Assembly (NCBI GenBank): GCA_026414765.1
Contig: JAOAIJ010000042.1
Coordinates: 62,001 to 126,000 of the forward strand
Origin: Clostridia bacterium
GTDB taxonomy: Bacteria; Bacillota; Clostridia; Acetivibrionales; DSM-27016
Length of the DNA: 64,000 nucleotides
Direction: 5' to 3'
The notes below the pieces were generated by a model. The model worked only from the letters and a program-made list of their open reading frames with translations, was not told where the DNA came from and searched no databases. This document shows, piece by piece, positions 10,132 through 18,724 of this stretch (within the stretch, counting starts at the first letter, position 1; each line of letters begins with the position of its first letter). Position numbers and translations under genes: made by a program.

Positions 10132-11070
10132 TTAATATTCTAGTTTTTTACTAAATAAAGCATATCTTTTAATAATAGTGCCACTTTTTGCAAGCTTCAT
10201 CGAAATATTCCCATCAAACCTGTAATGATGGACAACGCCTGAACATCCTGCGTCAAGTGCATGCTTATGCAGCAGATATCTCAAGCCGGAACCGATGTTT
10301 TTCCCCTGATGCTCCTGCATAACTGCTATACTCTTTAATACCCACCAGTCTTCAAAGGGTTTATTTACATAATTTACACAGTATGCACAAATTTGTCTAT
10401 TTTTAATACATATATCAACAACGGTATCTTCTTTTACAAGAGACTGGACATATGAGTTTTTAAAAACATCATACGGAACATGACAATAATAAGGGTTTTT
10501 AGAAAATGCTTGAGAGATTTTATGCATGTCGTCAACAGCAAATAAACTTTCTTTTCCGGCATAAGTTTCAAATACATATCCTTCCTTTATCAGCTTCCTG
10601 TACCTGTCTTCATAGTCAATAAAATCAGTGTCGCAAGCTTTTACAAGTGAACTGCTGTAGGTTGAGCAGATAGAATATCCAAGTTTCTCAGCTATCTCCG
10701 GCATATACTGCGGGTTGTCAGTTTCTGGAGCAACGGGCGGATGCTCCCACCCCTCCGTCATCCATCTGTAATTCACCCACGTAGCATAGTTTACAGGTCC
10801 TACTATTTTTAAAGCCTTTTTCTCTTTTGCCCACTGTTCAATAGCTGTAAATAGCCTGTCTGCGATATGAACGTCATCTGGAAAGCTTATATATCCAAAG
10901 AATACAATGGTTGGATCAATGGAAAGGTTTTGAAAGACGACAGCAGTTGCATTTTCTACATTGATACACAGCCAATCCTGGGCCATATCAAGCATTATGG
11001 CTTCAGAACCCCACATTTTAAATAATCTGCCGGTATCTTTAAAAAAATCTGAATCATTCAATCCGTACAT
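10132..11070 (-). CDS. GNAT-fold N-acetyltransferase, first gene of operon
   Basis: The protein has 312 residues. The C-terminal half has the acetyl-CoA pyrophosphate loop QGKNIGSGLRYLL and a hydrophobic strand before it (WWVLKSIAV), typical of GNAT. The N-terminal half resembles a degenerate second GNAT-like lobe (KALKIVGPVNYATW). The gene opens a minus-strand run with short gaps (13, 43, about 60 bases) down to the ligase at the window edge, so it probably takes part in the same pathway. ATG 11070 has GAGG upstream. Substrate unknown. Confidence 0.65.
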   Translation of the reverse strand: MYGLNDSDFFKDTGRLFKMWGSEAIMLDMAQDWLCINVENATAVVFQNLSIDPTIVFFGYISFPDDVHIADRLFTAIEQWAKEKKALKIVGPVNYATWVNYRWMTEGWEHPPVAPETDNPQYMPEIAEKLGYSICSTYSSSLVKACDTDFIDYEDRYRKLIKEGYVFETYAGKESLFAVDDMHKISQAFSKNPYYCHVPYDVFKNSYVQSLVKEDTVVDICIKNRQICAYCVNYVNKPFEDWWVLKSIAVMQEHQGKNIGSGLRYLLHKHALDAGCSGVVHHYRFDGNISMKLAKSGTIIKRYALFSKKLEY

Positions 11071-11208
11071 AAATGTACCTCTTCAAAAAGATTTATTCTT
11101 TTGTGTTGCATTGAATGCCCTAAAGTTAAAAGCATTGGCATTTTCACTTTGTAAAATAAATGATGTTTATTGTAAAATTTGTATAATTTTTACAATTGAT
11201 ATATGAAT

Positions 11209-11237
11209 ATAATACGATACAAACTACAATTTGTAAA
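11209..11237 (-). promoter_or_regulatory. Predicted sigma-A promoter of the 1-11070 operon
   Basis: On the minus strand the -35 box TTTACA (11232-11237) and the -10 box TATTAT (11209-11214) are separated by 17 bases, about 140 bases upstream of ATG 11070. The flanks (11150-11290) are extremely AT-rich and contain several near copies of AATTTGTAA in the plus orientation, which could be binding sites. The rest of the 11071-11367 gap holds the terminator at 11312. Confidence 0.5.
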
Positions 11238-11311
11238 TATTTATATAAATTTGTAATATTTGTGAAATATATTTGTTAAAAAATGTTAACATTTCTTCAA
11301 CTATTCATGAT

Positions 11312-11350
11312 CAAAAAAATATGCCTGCCCATATGTAATGGACAGGCACA
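11312..11350 (-). terminator. Intrinsic terminator after terC
   Basis: Read on the minus strand, TGCCTGTCCAT pairs with ATGGGCAGGCA across a short loop, followed by TATTTTTTT. It lies just downstream of the TerC stop. Confidence 0.85.
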
Positions 11351-11367
11351 TAATATCCTTCATTCAT

Positions 11368-12207
11368 TTATGTCTGACTTTCCGGCTGCTCCTTCTTTGT
11401 GAACGCCAAGGATATAAATATACTCCCTATTAGTATTGTAAAAATTATACCTAAAGACCATTCAATCGGTATATGGAGATCAAAAATCAAAGCCGAAAGC
11501 TTTATCCCAGTGAAGGTAAGTATCAAAGCAACGCCGTACTTAACATATCTGAACTTTTCATGCAGCTTTCCAAGTACAAAGTACATGCTCCTTAGCCCCA
11601 TGATTGCAAATATGTTTGACGTATATACAATAAAAGGATCTGTGGTTATTGAGAATATGGCAGGAATTGAATCTATAGCGAATATAATATCCGTAAATTC
11701 AATAAGGATAAGAATCGCAAATAATGGCGTAGCATAAAGTATGTTGTTTTTCCTTACAAAAAACTTTTCCCCTTCAAGTTTGTCGGTAACAGGGATTATT
11801 TTACCCAACAGTCTGATAATTCTACTTTCTTTATAGTTTTCGCTTTCATCATGCTTAATCATCATTTTTATTCCACTGATTATCAGAATCGCTCCAAACA
11901 CATACAACACCCAGTGAAACATATTTACGATGGCTACTCCCAAGACAACAAATATAAGCCTTAGAATAATTGCGCCAGCTATTCCATAGTTCAGCACCCT
12001 TTTTTGATATTCTGGTTTTATACCAAAGCTGGAAAATACAATAATAAACAAGAACAGGTTATCTATACTCAAACTCTGCTCGATTATATATCCACCCAGG
12101 AATTCCAGTGCCTTTTCCTTTCCTGAAAAAAAGTAGATACCCGCGTTAAAACACAATGCAAGACTAATCCAAAACGCTACCCATAATAATGCTTTCTTTG
12201 CTGACAA
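11368..12207 (-). CDS. TerC/Alx-family integral membrane protein
   Basis: The protein has 279 residues, nearly all hydrophobic helices, with the family features EQSLSIDNLFLFI and EFTDIIFAIDSIPA; the acidic residues inside these helices are the conserved putative metal-binding sites. Members such as E. coli Alx are linked to Mn2+ export, others to tellurite resistance. It starts at TTG 12207 with AGGAGGAGG upstream. It follows the Mn-riboswitch-controlled ATPase gene with a 147-base gap that holds its own possible leader structure, so Mn2+ or related cation homeostasis is likely. Confidence 0.85.
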   Translation of the reverse strand: MSAKKALLWVAFWISLALCFNAGIYFFSGKEKALEFLGGYIIEQSLSIDNLFLFIIVFSSFGIKPEYQKRVLNYGIAGAIILRLIFVVLGVAIVNMFHWVLYVFGAILIISGIKMMIKHDESENYKESRIIRLLGKIIPVTDKLEGEKFFVRKNNILYATPLFAILILIEFTDIIFAIDSIPAIFSITTDPFIVYTSNIFAIMGLRSMYFVLGKLHEKFRYVKYGVALILTFTGIKLSALIFDLHIPIEWSLGIIFTILIGSIFISLAFTKKEQPESQT

Positions 12208-12229
12208 TTATTTTTCCTCCTCCTTTACA

Positions 12230-12282
12230 GGTATGGCAAGCTCAATTTGTCTCCCTGAAGCGTTCACTTAATCTGCCGTACC
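12230..12282 (-). promoter_or_regulatory. Hairpin in the terC 5' leader
   Basis: On the minus strand GGTACGGCA (12282-12274) can pair with TGCCATACC (12238-12230), eight of nine bases, enclosing a loop of about 35 bases. The structure ends directly before the AGGAGGAGG ribosome binding site of terC. It does not contain the GGGGAGTAG and GACNTTT signatures of the yybP-ykoY riboswitches found nearby. It may be a translational control element of another class, or chance. Confidence 0.35.
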
Positions 12283-12354
12283 ACATAATTTTTTCTGATA
12301 GTATAATAAACTAAAATTTAGTAATTCCAAGGATTTTATTCAGTAAAATAATGA

Positions 12355-15018
12355 CTATTCACTTTTCTTTACTTTCCAGTTATGAATTGCTTTTGCTGCC
12401 TCAACTATAGGAATTATGGCCAGGGACGCTGCAAGTACAATACCCCATTGTTCCATATTAAGCTGTTTTACCCTAAACATCTCATTAAAGAACGGAACAA
12501 AAATTACGATAACCTGCAGCAGTGCAGAAACAGCTATAGCCCCTATCAAGTACATGTTAGAAAACAAACCAAGTCTAAACAGTGATTTTGTATTGGATCT
12601 GGCATTAAGTGAATGAGTAAGCTGAATTAGACCAAGTGTAGCAAATGCCATTGTTATAGCAATTTCTTCCGAATACAGGCTTATACCGGCAAAATACGCG
12701 GTAAGAGTCAGCATACCCTTGAATATTCCCTGGTAAACAATACTGAATCCAACTCCATCCGAAAAGAAGCTGTTTTTTGCTTTTCTGGGCTTTTGCTTCA
12801 TTACGTCCTTTTCGGCCTTTTCCACTCCAAGGGCTAATGCCGGCAAAGTATCTGTAACAAGATTCACCCAAAGGATGTGTATCGGGAAAAGTATGGTCCA
12901 GTTCAGCATGGTTGCAACAAAAAGCGTAACAATTTCACCAAGATTGGATGAAAGCAGAAACTGGATTGCTTTGCGGATATTACTGTAAATCTTGCGGCCT
13001 TCCTCTACAGCAATGACAATAGTGGCAAAATTATCATCTGCAAGTACCATATTGGACACACCCTTTGCAACATCCGTCCCTGTAATCCCCATTCCTATCC
13101 CAATATCCGCAGACTTAAGGGCAGGCGCATCATTAACTCCATCGCCGGTCATGGCGACAACCTTCCCCCTCTTTTTCCATGCATTAACGATTCTCACCTT
13201 ATGTTCAGGCGATACCCTTGCATATACAGAGTATTTTGTGACTAATGTCTCGAAATCATCATCGCTTATCTTATTAAGCTCACTGCCAGAAATAACCTCT
13301 TCCTCGTTTTTGATTATTCCCAGTTCTTTGGCAATGGCTGCAGCAGTATCCCTGTGGTCTCCGGTAATCATGACAGGGCGGATTCCTGCTTCGGCACAAA
13401 TCCGTACTGCCTCTCTGGCCTCAGGCCTAGGCGGATCAATCATCCCCACCAGTCCTACAAATACCATTCCGTTTTCTATACTTTCACTGGTGATGTTTTG
13501 AGGTAGCTCCTGAATATCCCTGATAGCAACAGCAAGAACCCTTAACGCCTTGCCTGCCATAACCTTGTTTCCATCAAGAATACTGTTTCTCTCTTTTCTC
13601 GTCAGCGTCCTTGTCTCTCCGTTTATGAAAATCCTGTCACATCTATCAAGCAGTACATCAGGCGCTCCTTTTGTAATAACTCTGTAGATTCCGTTTATCT
13701 GACTAATTGTAGACATAAGCTTTCTCTCAGAATCAAAGGGTATTTCATTAATTCTGGGTGCAAGTCTGTCAATGACATCCTTTTGAATACCTTTCAATGA
13801 TGCAAAGTACGCTAATGCTGTTTCTGTAGGGTCCCCTATAAAGTTTACAGTATTCTTGTCAATTCTTGTTGTTTTCGAATCATTACATAGAACTATTGAG
13901 TGGGTAAATATACCAAAACTCTTTTTTTCTTCGTTAAAATCATCAGCATGCTGAAGGCATCCGTCCAAGTAAACCTCTTTTACAGTCATCTTATTTTGTG
14001 TCAGCGTTCCCGTCTTGTCAGAGCATATTATTTCCGTACTACCCAGTGTTTCTACAGCCGATAGCTTTCTTACAATGGAATTCCTCCCGGCCATTTTCTG
14101 AACACCCATGGCGAGTACAATGGTAATTACTGCAGGAAGGCCTTCGGGGATCGCAGCCACAGCCAGACTTACTGCAGTAAGGAACATTTCAAAATAATTT
14201 CTTCCCTGTAGTATTCCTGCAAGAAAGATAATAACCGATATTGCAATTATTCCTATGGTAAGATATTTGCTCATCTCCGCAAGTTTTTTCTGCAAAGGTG
14301 TTTCCTGTGACTCGCTGTTCGATAAATGACTGGCAATTTTGCCAACCTCGGTACTCATTCCAACCGCAGTAACTATTCCCATTCCTCGTCCGTATGTGAC
14401 ACTGCTTCCTGAATAGGCCATATTCCTTCTGTCACCTATAACAAGATCATCCCTATCCATTTTCACTACTGTTTTTTCAGCCGGAACCGACTCACCCGTC
14501 AATGCAGCTTCTTCTATCTTCAGACTTGCACAATGCAGAAGTCTCATATCTGCAGGAACAAAATCGCCGGCTTCAAGCAGGACAATTTCCCCAGGCACTA
14601 TATCCTCAGTATTCACCTGCTTTATAACACCGTTTCTCTTTACCTTTACATGAGGAGATGACATTTTTTTAAGCGCCGACAAAGCCTTTTCAGCCTTACT
14701 CTCCTGCATTATTCCGAGTACTGCATTAATAAATACAACTACAAGTATAATTATTGTATCGGTCAGTTCATTCATAAAACCCGATATTGCAGCAGCGATA
14801 AGAAGTATGATAACCATCAGATTCTTAAACTGCTCAAGAAACATACCAAAAAGTGTTTTTCTCTTTCCTTCATCAAGCTTATTTTTCCCATAAGTCTGTA
14901 TCCGTTTATTTGCCTCCTCATCTGTAATTCCGTCATTACCGGAATGCAAGTATTCCAGAACCTCCTGCTCTGTCTTGGTATGAAAGAGTATATCATTTAG
15001 CTGCCGGTATACTTTCAT
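12355..15018 (-). CDS. P-type cation-transporting ATPase (type IIA, Ca2+/Mn2+-like)
   Basis: About 887 residues with all hallmarks of a P-type ATPase: TGES in the actuator domain, the phosphorylated Asp in CSDKTGTLTQNKM, GDGVNDAPAL in the hinge, and a C-terminal cation-ATPase domain. Membrane motifs AAIPEGLPAV (M4), SNLGEIV (M5) and NLVTDTLPALALG (M6) match the single-Ca2+-site PMR1/SERCA group, which often carries Mn2+ too. A Mn2+ riboswitch directly upstream supports Mn2+ or Ca2+ efflux. AGGAGG lies nine bases before ATG 15018; an in-frame GTG at 15021 is an alternative. Confidence 0.9.
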   Translation of the reverse strand: MKVYRQLNDILFHTKTEQEVLEYLHSGNDGITDEEANKRIQTYGKNKLDEGKRKTLFGMFLEQFKNLMVIILLIAAAISGFMNELTDTIIILVVVFINAVLGIMQESKAEKALSALKKMSSPHVKVKRNGVIKQVNTEDIVPGEIVLLEAGDFVPADMRLLHCASLKIEEAALTGESVPAEKTVVKMDRDDLVIGDRRNMAYSGSSVTYGRGMGIVTAVGMSTEVGKIASHLSNSESQETPLQKKLAEMSKYLTIGIIAISVIIFLAGILQGRNYFEMFLTAVSLAVAAIPEGLPAVITIVLAMGVQKMAGRNSIVRKLSAVETLGSTEIICSDKTGTLTQNKMTVKEVYLDGCLQHADDFNEEKKSFGIFTHSIVLCNDSKTTRIDKNTVNFIGDPTETALAYFASLKGIQKDVIDRLAPRINEIPFDSERKLMSTISQINGIYRVITKGAPDVLLDRCDRIFINGETRTLTRKERNSILDGNKVMAGKALRVLAVAIRDIQELPQNITSESIENGMVFVGLVGMIDPPRPEAREAVRICAEAGIRPVMITGDHRDTAAAIAKELGIIKNEEEVISGSELNKISDDDFETLVTKYSVYARVSPEHKVRIVNAWKKRGKVVAMTGDGVNDAPALKSADIGIGMGITGTDVAKGVSNMVLADDNFATIVIAVEEGRKIYSNIRKAIQFLLSSNLGEIVTLFVATMLNWTILFPIHILWVNLVTDTLPALALGVEKAEKDVMKQKPRKAKNSFFSDGVGFSIVYQGIFKGMLTLTAYFAGISLYSEEIAITMAFATLGLIQLTHSLNARSNTKSLFRLGLFSNMYLIGAIAVSALLQVIVIFVPFFNEMFRVKQLNMEQWGIVLAASLAIIPIVEAAKAIHNWKVKKSE

Positions 15019-15050
15019 CACCTATATCCCTCCTAAATGTAAGATATTTA

Positions 15051-15099
15051 TATAAAAAGACTCTGCACTCAAACTGAATTCAGTTTGAGTGCAGAGTCT
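15051..15099 (-). terminator. Riboswitch expression-platform terminator before the cation ATPase
   Basis: 15058-15099 is a perfect 42-base palindrome centred on GAATTC; on the minus strand it is followed by TTTTTATA. Its 5' arm contains the 3' strand of the riboswitch P1 helix (ACTCTG), so closing P1 when metal binds would stop the terminator forming. Confidence 0.85.
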
Positions 15100-15186
15100 C
15101 ACGAACAAATATGCAATAAAGCCGGGTTATCACACCGTAATGACGACTTTATTCCTGCCTGGGAAGCAGGCCGTTACTCCCTCTGT
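15092..15186 (-). ncRNA. yybP-ykoY (Mn2+) riboswitch upstream of the cation ATPase
   Basis: On the minus strand the element opens with CAGAGGGAGTAAC (15185-15173) and closes with GTGAGACTCTG (15102-15092), so the ends pair as P1 (CAGAG/CTCTG). In between are two further helices (GGCCTGCTTCCCAGGCAGG; TCGTCATTACGG...). This is the layout of the Mn2+-sensing yybP-ykoY class. The partly overlapping terminator predicts an ON switch at high Mn2+. Confidence rests on motif and fold; a covariance-model hit would settle it. Confidence 0.8.
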
Positions 15187-15233
15187 TTTGCTATTTGGCT
15201 ATATGCCTTCTTTTATGACTGTCCAGATATTAT

Positions 15234-15890
15234 TCAGTTGTTTCCAACCGGATTTCTCCCGGTCTTGCTGCGCAGGAAAGCTATTATGCCAGGCAGCAGC
15301 GATATAAATATAATTGCAAGTATTACCAGTGTAAAATTGTTTTTTACCAAGGATATATTGCCAAAGAAATATCCTCCGCTTATAAACAGCAGCACCCACA
15401 TTATTCCGCCTATGACGTTATAGCTTATAAACTTCCAGTAATTCATGCTTCCCATACCGGCAACAAATGGCGCAAAGGTGCGGATTATCGGTAGAAACCT
15501 GGATATAATGATTGTTTTTCCGCCATGCCTTTCATAGAAAGCATGTGTTTTTTCAAGATATTCCTTTTTGAAGAATCTGCTATCTTTAATTTTATAAGCT
15601 TTAAGTCCAATAAATTTGCCCGCATGATAATTTACAGTATCTCCCAATATTGCTGCAATAATCAAAAGTATGGTAATAAGCTTCACATCCAGGCTTCCTG
15701 CAGCACCCAATGCACCTATTACAAATAATAGCGAGTCTCCCGGAAGAAACGGGGTAACAACCAGTCCTGTCTCACAAAATATAATGAGAAACAAAATCAA
15801 ATATGTCCAAATACCGTATGTCTGTATTATTGCAGCCAGGTGTTTGTCAATGTGCAGAATAAAATCAATCAGTCCAGTAATTATTTCCAT
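15234..15890 (-). CDS. DedA-family membrane protein
   Basis: About 218 residues, with four to five hydrophobic segments and the DedA signatures [18 protein letters not shown] and the basic G-rich stretch [21 protein letters not shown]. DedA proteins are membrane proteins tied to membrane potential and lipid-carrier recycling (scramblase or undecaprenyl-phosphate flipping). I place the start at ATG 15890, which has GGAG six bases upstream; in-frame ATG and TTG codons reach back to 15908. Control by a Mn2+ riboswitch just upstream is notable and links it to the neighbouring metal genes. Confidence 0.88.
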   Translation of the reverse strand: MEIITGLIDFILHIDKHLAAIIQTYGIWTYLILFLIIFCETGLVVTPFLPGDSLLFVIGALGAAGSLDVKLITILLIIAAILGDTVNYHAGKFIGLKAYKIKDSRFFKKEYLEKTHAFYERHGGKTIIISRFLPIIRTFAPFVAGMGSMNYWKFISYNVIGGIMWVLLFISGGYFFGNISLVKNNFTLVILAIIFISLLPGIIAFLRSKTGRNPVGNN

Positions 15891-15973
15891 ATTCATCTCC
15901 ATTTCCAATCCAAATTTAGTTTATTCGGGTGCAAAGTCTTTAAGACTTTCGCCTTTGCAGTTTGTCAATTAAC

Positions 15974-16024
15974 AAAAAAAGACCTTTAATACAGTACAAA
16001 CGTATTGTACTGTATTAAAGGTCT
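15974..16024 (-). terminator. Riboswitch expression-platform terminator before dedA
   Basis: On the minus strand AAGACCTTTAATACAGTAC... pairs with its perfect complement around a five-base loop (stem about 21 bp) and is followed by TTTTTTTGTT. The 5' arm includes the AAGACCTTT strand that closes the aptamer, so aptamer and terminator are mutually exclusive. Confidence 0.88.
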
Positions 16025-16106
16025 TGCTTTCCGTCAGTGGAGTATAAAACCAGGCAATCGCATACGCCGGTTGTTGGTTCTATAGCTTGTAAGCTACTCC
16101 CCTTTA
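16016..16106 (-). ncRNA. yybP-ykoY (Mn2+) riboswitch upstream of dedA
   Basis: The minus strand begins AAAGGGGAGTAGC (16105-16093) and ends GCAAGACCTTT (16027-16017), close to the class consensus, with P1 formed by AAAGG/CCTTT. Internal helices include GCTTACAAGC and an AACCGG...CCTGGTT region. It lies between a strong promoter (16115-16144) and a terminator (15974-16024), directly ahead of dedA. This is the best match of the three copies in the window. Confidence 0.9.
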
Positions 16107-16114
16107 ATAATATC

Positions 16115-16144
16115 ATTATATGCTATAGCTTATTTATATGTCAA
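16115..16144 (-). promoter_or_regulatory. Sigma-A promoter of the dedA riboswitch transcript
   Basis: TTGACA (16144-16139) and TATAAT (16120-16115) on the minus strand, 18-base spacer, about ten bases upstream of the aptamer. Both boxes match consensus perfectly. Confidence 0.85.
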
Positions 16145-16297
16145 TTAATTATTCGTCAGTATGCTACTTAAAATACAGCGATTGAAACAACTGCTCCTGT
16201 ACTTGTAGCTTTATATTACGGAGCTAATGCCTACTAATCCGTAATCTGCAAAATATATTTGTAATTACTATATTAATTATAGTAACGCAGCTTATTA

Positions 16298-16891
16298 TTA
16301 ATAAGCTTCTACCAATACTTCAAAGTATGACTGGGGATGCACACATGCCGGACACTTTTCCGGTGCTCCTGTTCCTTCGTGAATGTATCCGCAATTACCG
16401 CATTTCCAAAGGGTTTTTTCACCTTTTTTAAACACTGAGTCATTAGTGATATTGTCAGCAAGCTTCTTATACCTTTCTTCATGGTGCTTTTCAACAGCAG
16501 CTATGAGTTTAAAAGCTGCCGCAACTTCACTAAAACCTTCTTCTTCAGCAACCTTTGCAAAAGCAGGATAAAGGTCTGTCCACTCTTCATTTTCCCCACC
16601 GGCTGCTGCTTTCAAATTATCAAGCGTCGTACCATATGCAACAGGAAAGGCAGCATTGATTTCAATCATAGCAGGAAGCTCTCCCTGCAAGCCTTCAAGC
16701 AGTAATTTATAAAACCTTTTCGCATGCTCCTTTTCATTATCGGCAGTTTCGATAAATATATTCTTTATCTGCTTATAACCTTCTTTATCCGCTACTGAAG
16801 CATAAAATGTATACCGGTTGCGGGCCTGTGATTCTCCGGCAAAGGCTTTTAGTAAGTTTTCTGCGGTTTTCGTCCCTTTTAAGTTCTTCAT
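16298..16891 (-). CDS. rbr: Rubrerythrin
   Basis: The protein has 197 residues. An N-terminal ferritin-like di-iron domain ([40 protein letters not shown]) is followed by a C-terminal rubredoxin-type domain ([10 protein letters not shown] and CPAC). Rubrerythrins reduce peroxide in anaerobes with electrons from rubredoxin/ferredoxin. The start is ATG 16891 ([13 protein letters not shown]), with AGGAGG seven bases upstream; a longer in-frame extension lacks a ribosome site. This points to an anaerobe defending against oxygen, useful next to an oxygen-labile nitrogenase. Confidence 0.95.
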   Translation of the reverse strand: MKNLKGTKTAENLLKAFAGESQARNRYTFYASVADKEGYKQIKNIFIETADNEKEHAKRFYKLLLEGLQGELPAMIEINAAFPVAYGTTLDNLKAAAGGENEEWTDLYPAFAKVAEEEGFSEVAAAFKLIAAVEKHHEERYKKLADNITNDSVFKKGEKTLWKCGNCGYIHEGTGAPEKCPACVHPQSYFEVLVEAY

Positions 16892-16953
16892 ATATGACCT
16901 CCTAAAATTAGTAAGCTTCAAATTTATTAACAAACACTATTTTATCATATTTT

Positions 16954-17664
16954 TTATATTTCGATGAGCGTTTTTCCTCCATTAATCTTTCCGCTATTTT
17001 CTACAGTCCATATTATTTTTGCAAAATCAATGCAAAACTGCATATCCTTTGTCCCAAGCTTAGTCTTATAGTATCGTTTTATATTGTTGACCTCGGAAAC
17101 TTTTACAAGCATTTCCTCTGCACTAGTGTTTGCTATATCAGATATTGATTTATATCCGGCTTCAGAAAAGCTTTTTGCAGCTATAGCACCTACACCGTTT
17201 ATTCTGACCAGATTGCAAAGGGAGTATAATTCCTCCGCCAATTCTTGAGAAATTCCCAGCTTCTGAGCAATCTTTTTCATGTCTTTAACAGACTCATAGA
17301 ATTCATAATAATCTTTAGATGATATAAAGCCTGCATTACTCACTCTATCCAGCATCTCCGCTTCTATTCCAGGAAAGTCCTTGATTAAGACTGTTTTGCA
17401 TTCTAAGCTTCCAATTTCTCTTCTTAATATAGTCAGATAATCCTTTGATAATTTAGACTTTTCAGAAAATTCAATCATTTTTTTCGTAGTTGACAAAGCA
17501 TCTTTTAATTCACACAGATTACCTATACCAGCATTGCAAATCGCGCTGAAACTGGCATCAATATTATTATGCAGGATTTTTCTTCCAGGTAACAGATACT
17601 GGTTTCTGAGTATTTCTCTATAATTATCAACCGGTATTTTAGAAAAATCAAAAGAATACGCCAT
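16954..17664 (-). CDS. Unrecognised protein with helix-hairpin-helix-like repeats
   Basis: About 236 residues. No enzyme motif is visible. Short segments such as IKDFPGIEAEMLDRVSNAGF and RINGVGAIAAKSFSEAGY look like helix-hairpin-helix turns that often bind DNA or mediate helical packing; similar modules occur in DUF4332-type proteins. No signal peptide or membrane segment. It starts at ATG 17664, where GGAGGGAG precedes at normal spacing. Single gene between rubrerythrin and a radical SAM gene; function unknown. Confidence 0.6.
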   Translation of the reverse strand: MAYSFDFSKIPVDNYREILRNQYLLPGRKILHNNIDASFSAICNAGIGNLCELKDALSTTKKMIEFSEKSKLSKDYLTILRREIGSLECKTVLIKDFPGIEAEMLDRVSNAGFISSKDYYEFYESVKDMKKIAQKLGISQELAEELYSLCNLVRINGVGAIAAKSFSEAGYKSISDIANTSAEEMLVKVSEVNNIKRYYKTKLGTKDMQFCIDFAKIIWTVENSGKINGGKTLIEI

Positions 17665-17731
17665 GGCAACTCCCTCCATCTACTCGTTTAGTAGAAACTA
17701 CCTAATTTTTATAACTAAATTTTTTATTGTC

Positions 17732-18619
17732 TCAATCAAACAATGAAATCTGAGCCGCTCCATATCCGTGTTTATATTTTTTTATTATATCATCCATTTT
17801 ATATAAAATACCATTTTTTTCACATTGGCTTTTAAAAAAGCTCCACAGCTCTTTTGCTTTAGGAGAGCGGCATTCATATGCATTTCCAAAGTGTGTTATG
17901 TACTTTTCCTTAATTGCTGGAAAGAGCTTGTCTAATTCCTTATAATACCATTCTCTCTGATTTTGCCGCAAAGTCACTCCAAATGCCGGATATATGAATT
18001 TTGCCCCGCTTTCATGTGCAAGCCTGATAATACTGCTGATATTTTCCACCGTATCCTCAATAAACGGAAGTACAGGCATTAACAATATGCCGGCAAAAAC
18101 ACCTTCCTCAGACAGCTTTTTAAGCGCAGCAAATCTGCGAGAAGCTACACAAACATTCGGTTCTATTTTTTTGCATAGTGTATCGTCGGCTGTGGTAACT
18201 GTAATCTTTACGAGCACAGGGGAATGTTCCGATATTGCCTTTAAAATATCACTATCTCTGGAAATCAAATCGCTTTTTGTTGCAATAGAAACTCCGAACC
18301 CATAACGGTTTATCAACTCTAGAGCGCCTCTGGTCAGTTTGAATTCTTTCTCAGACGGATTATAAGGATCGCTCATAGCTCCTGTTCCTATAACACCGGT
18401 TCTTCGCTTGGATTTAAGTCCACGCTCTATTAAGGCAAGAGCATTTTCTTTTGCCCTTACCTCATCGAAATTTTCTATCCTGTAACACTCACTCCGGCTG
18501 TCACAGTAAATACATCCATGGCTGCAGCCTTTGTATATATTCATATTATAGTTGCTGCCAAACCAGGAATTGTTTTCAGTGTAGCCTGAAACAATAGCTT
18601 TTGCAGGAATAAACTTCAT
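17732..18619 (-). CDS. SPL-like radical SAM protein
   Basis: About 295 residues. The radical SAM cluster motif is CSHGCIYC (CxxxCxxC) followed by DSRSECY, near residue 30, and a Gly-rich SAM-binding segment GVIGTGAMSDPYNP follows. This combination resembles the spore photoproduct lyase-like / Rv2578c group of radical SAM proteins. Members are often found alone and are mostly uncharacterised. I prefer ATG 18619 (MKFIPAKAIVSGY), with AAAGGA nine bases upstream, over TTG 18667 which has no ribosome site. Confidence 0.75.
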   Translation of the reverse strand: MKFIPAKAIVSGYTENNSWFGSNYNMNIYKGCSHGCIYCDSRSECYRIENFDEVRAKENALALIERGLKSKRRTGVIGTGAMSDPYNPSEKEFKLTRGALELINRYGFGVSIATKSDLISRDSDILKAISEHSPVLVKITVTTADDTLCKKIEPNVCVASRRFAALKKLSEEGVFAGILLMPVLPFIEDTVENISSIIRLAHESGAKFIYPAFGVTLRQNQREWYYKELDKLFPAIKEKYITHFGNAYECRSPKAKELWSFFKSQCEKNGILYKMDDIIKKYKHGYGAAQISLFD

Positions 18620-18724
18620 ATCATAGGTCCTTTTCTTCAAGAAATTTATAAACTTGCTGCCAGACAATATTTATTAGGTATGACTTGGCCTTTTTAAATA
18701 TTCGCAAACTATTTCTTTCAGATA

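Noticed and set aside
12230..12282. A fourth yybP-ykoY riboswitch upstream of terC
   Set aside because: The required GGGGAGTAG and GAC...P1 closing strand are missing; only an unrelated hairpin is present.
15085..15423. Plus-strand open frames over the ATPase leader and dedA end
   Set aside because: They coincide with the riboswitch and the antisense of dedA; codon content is not protein-like and no ribosome site is seen.
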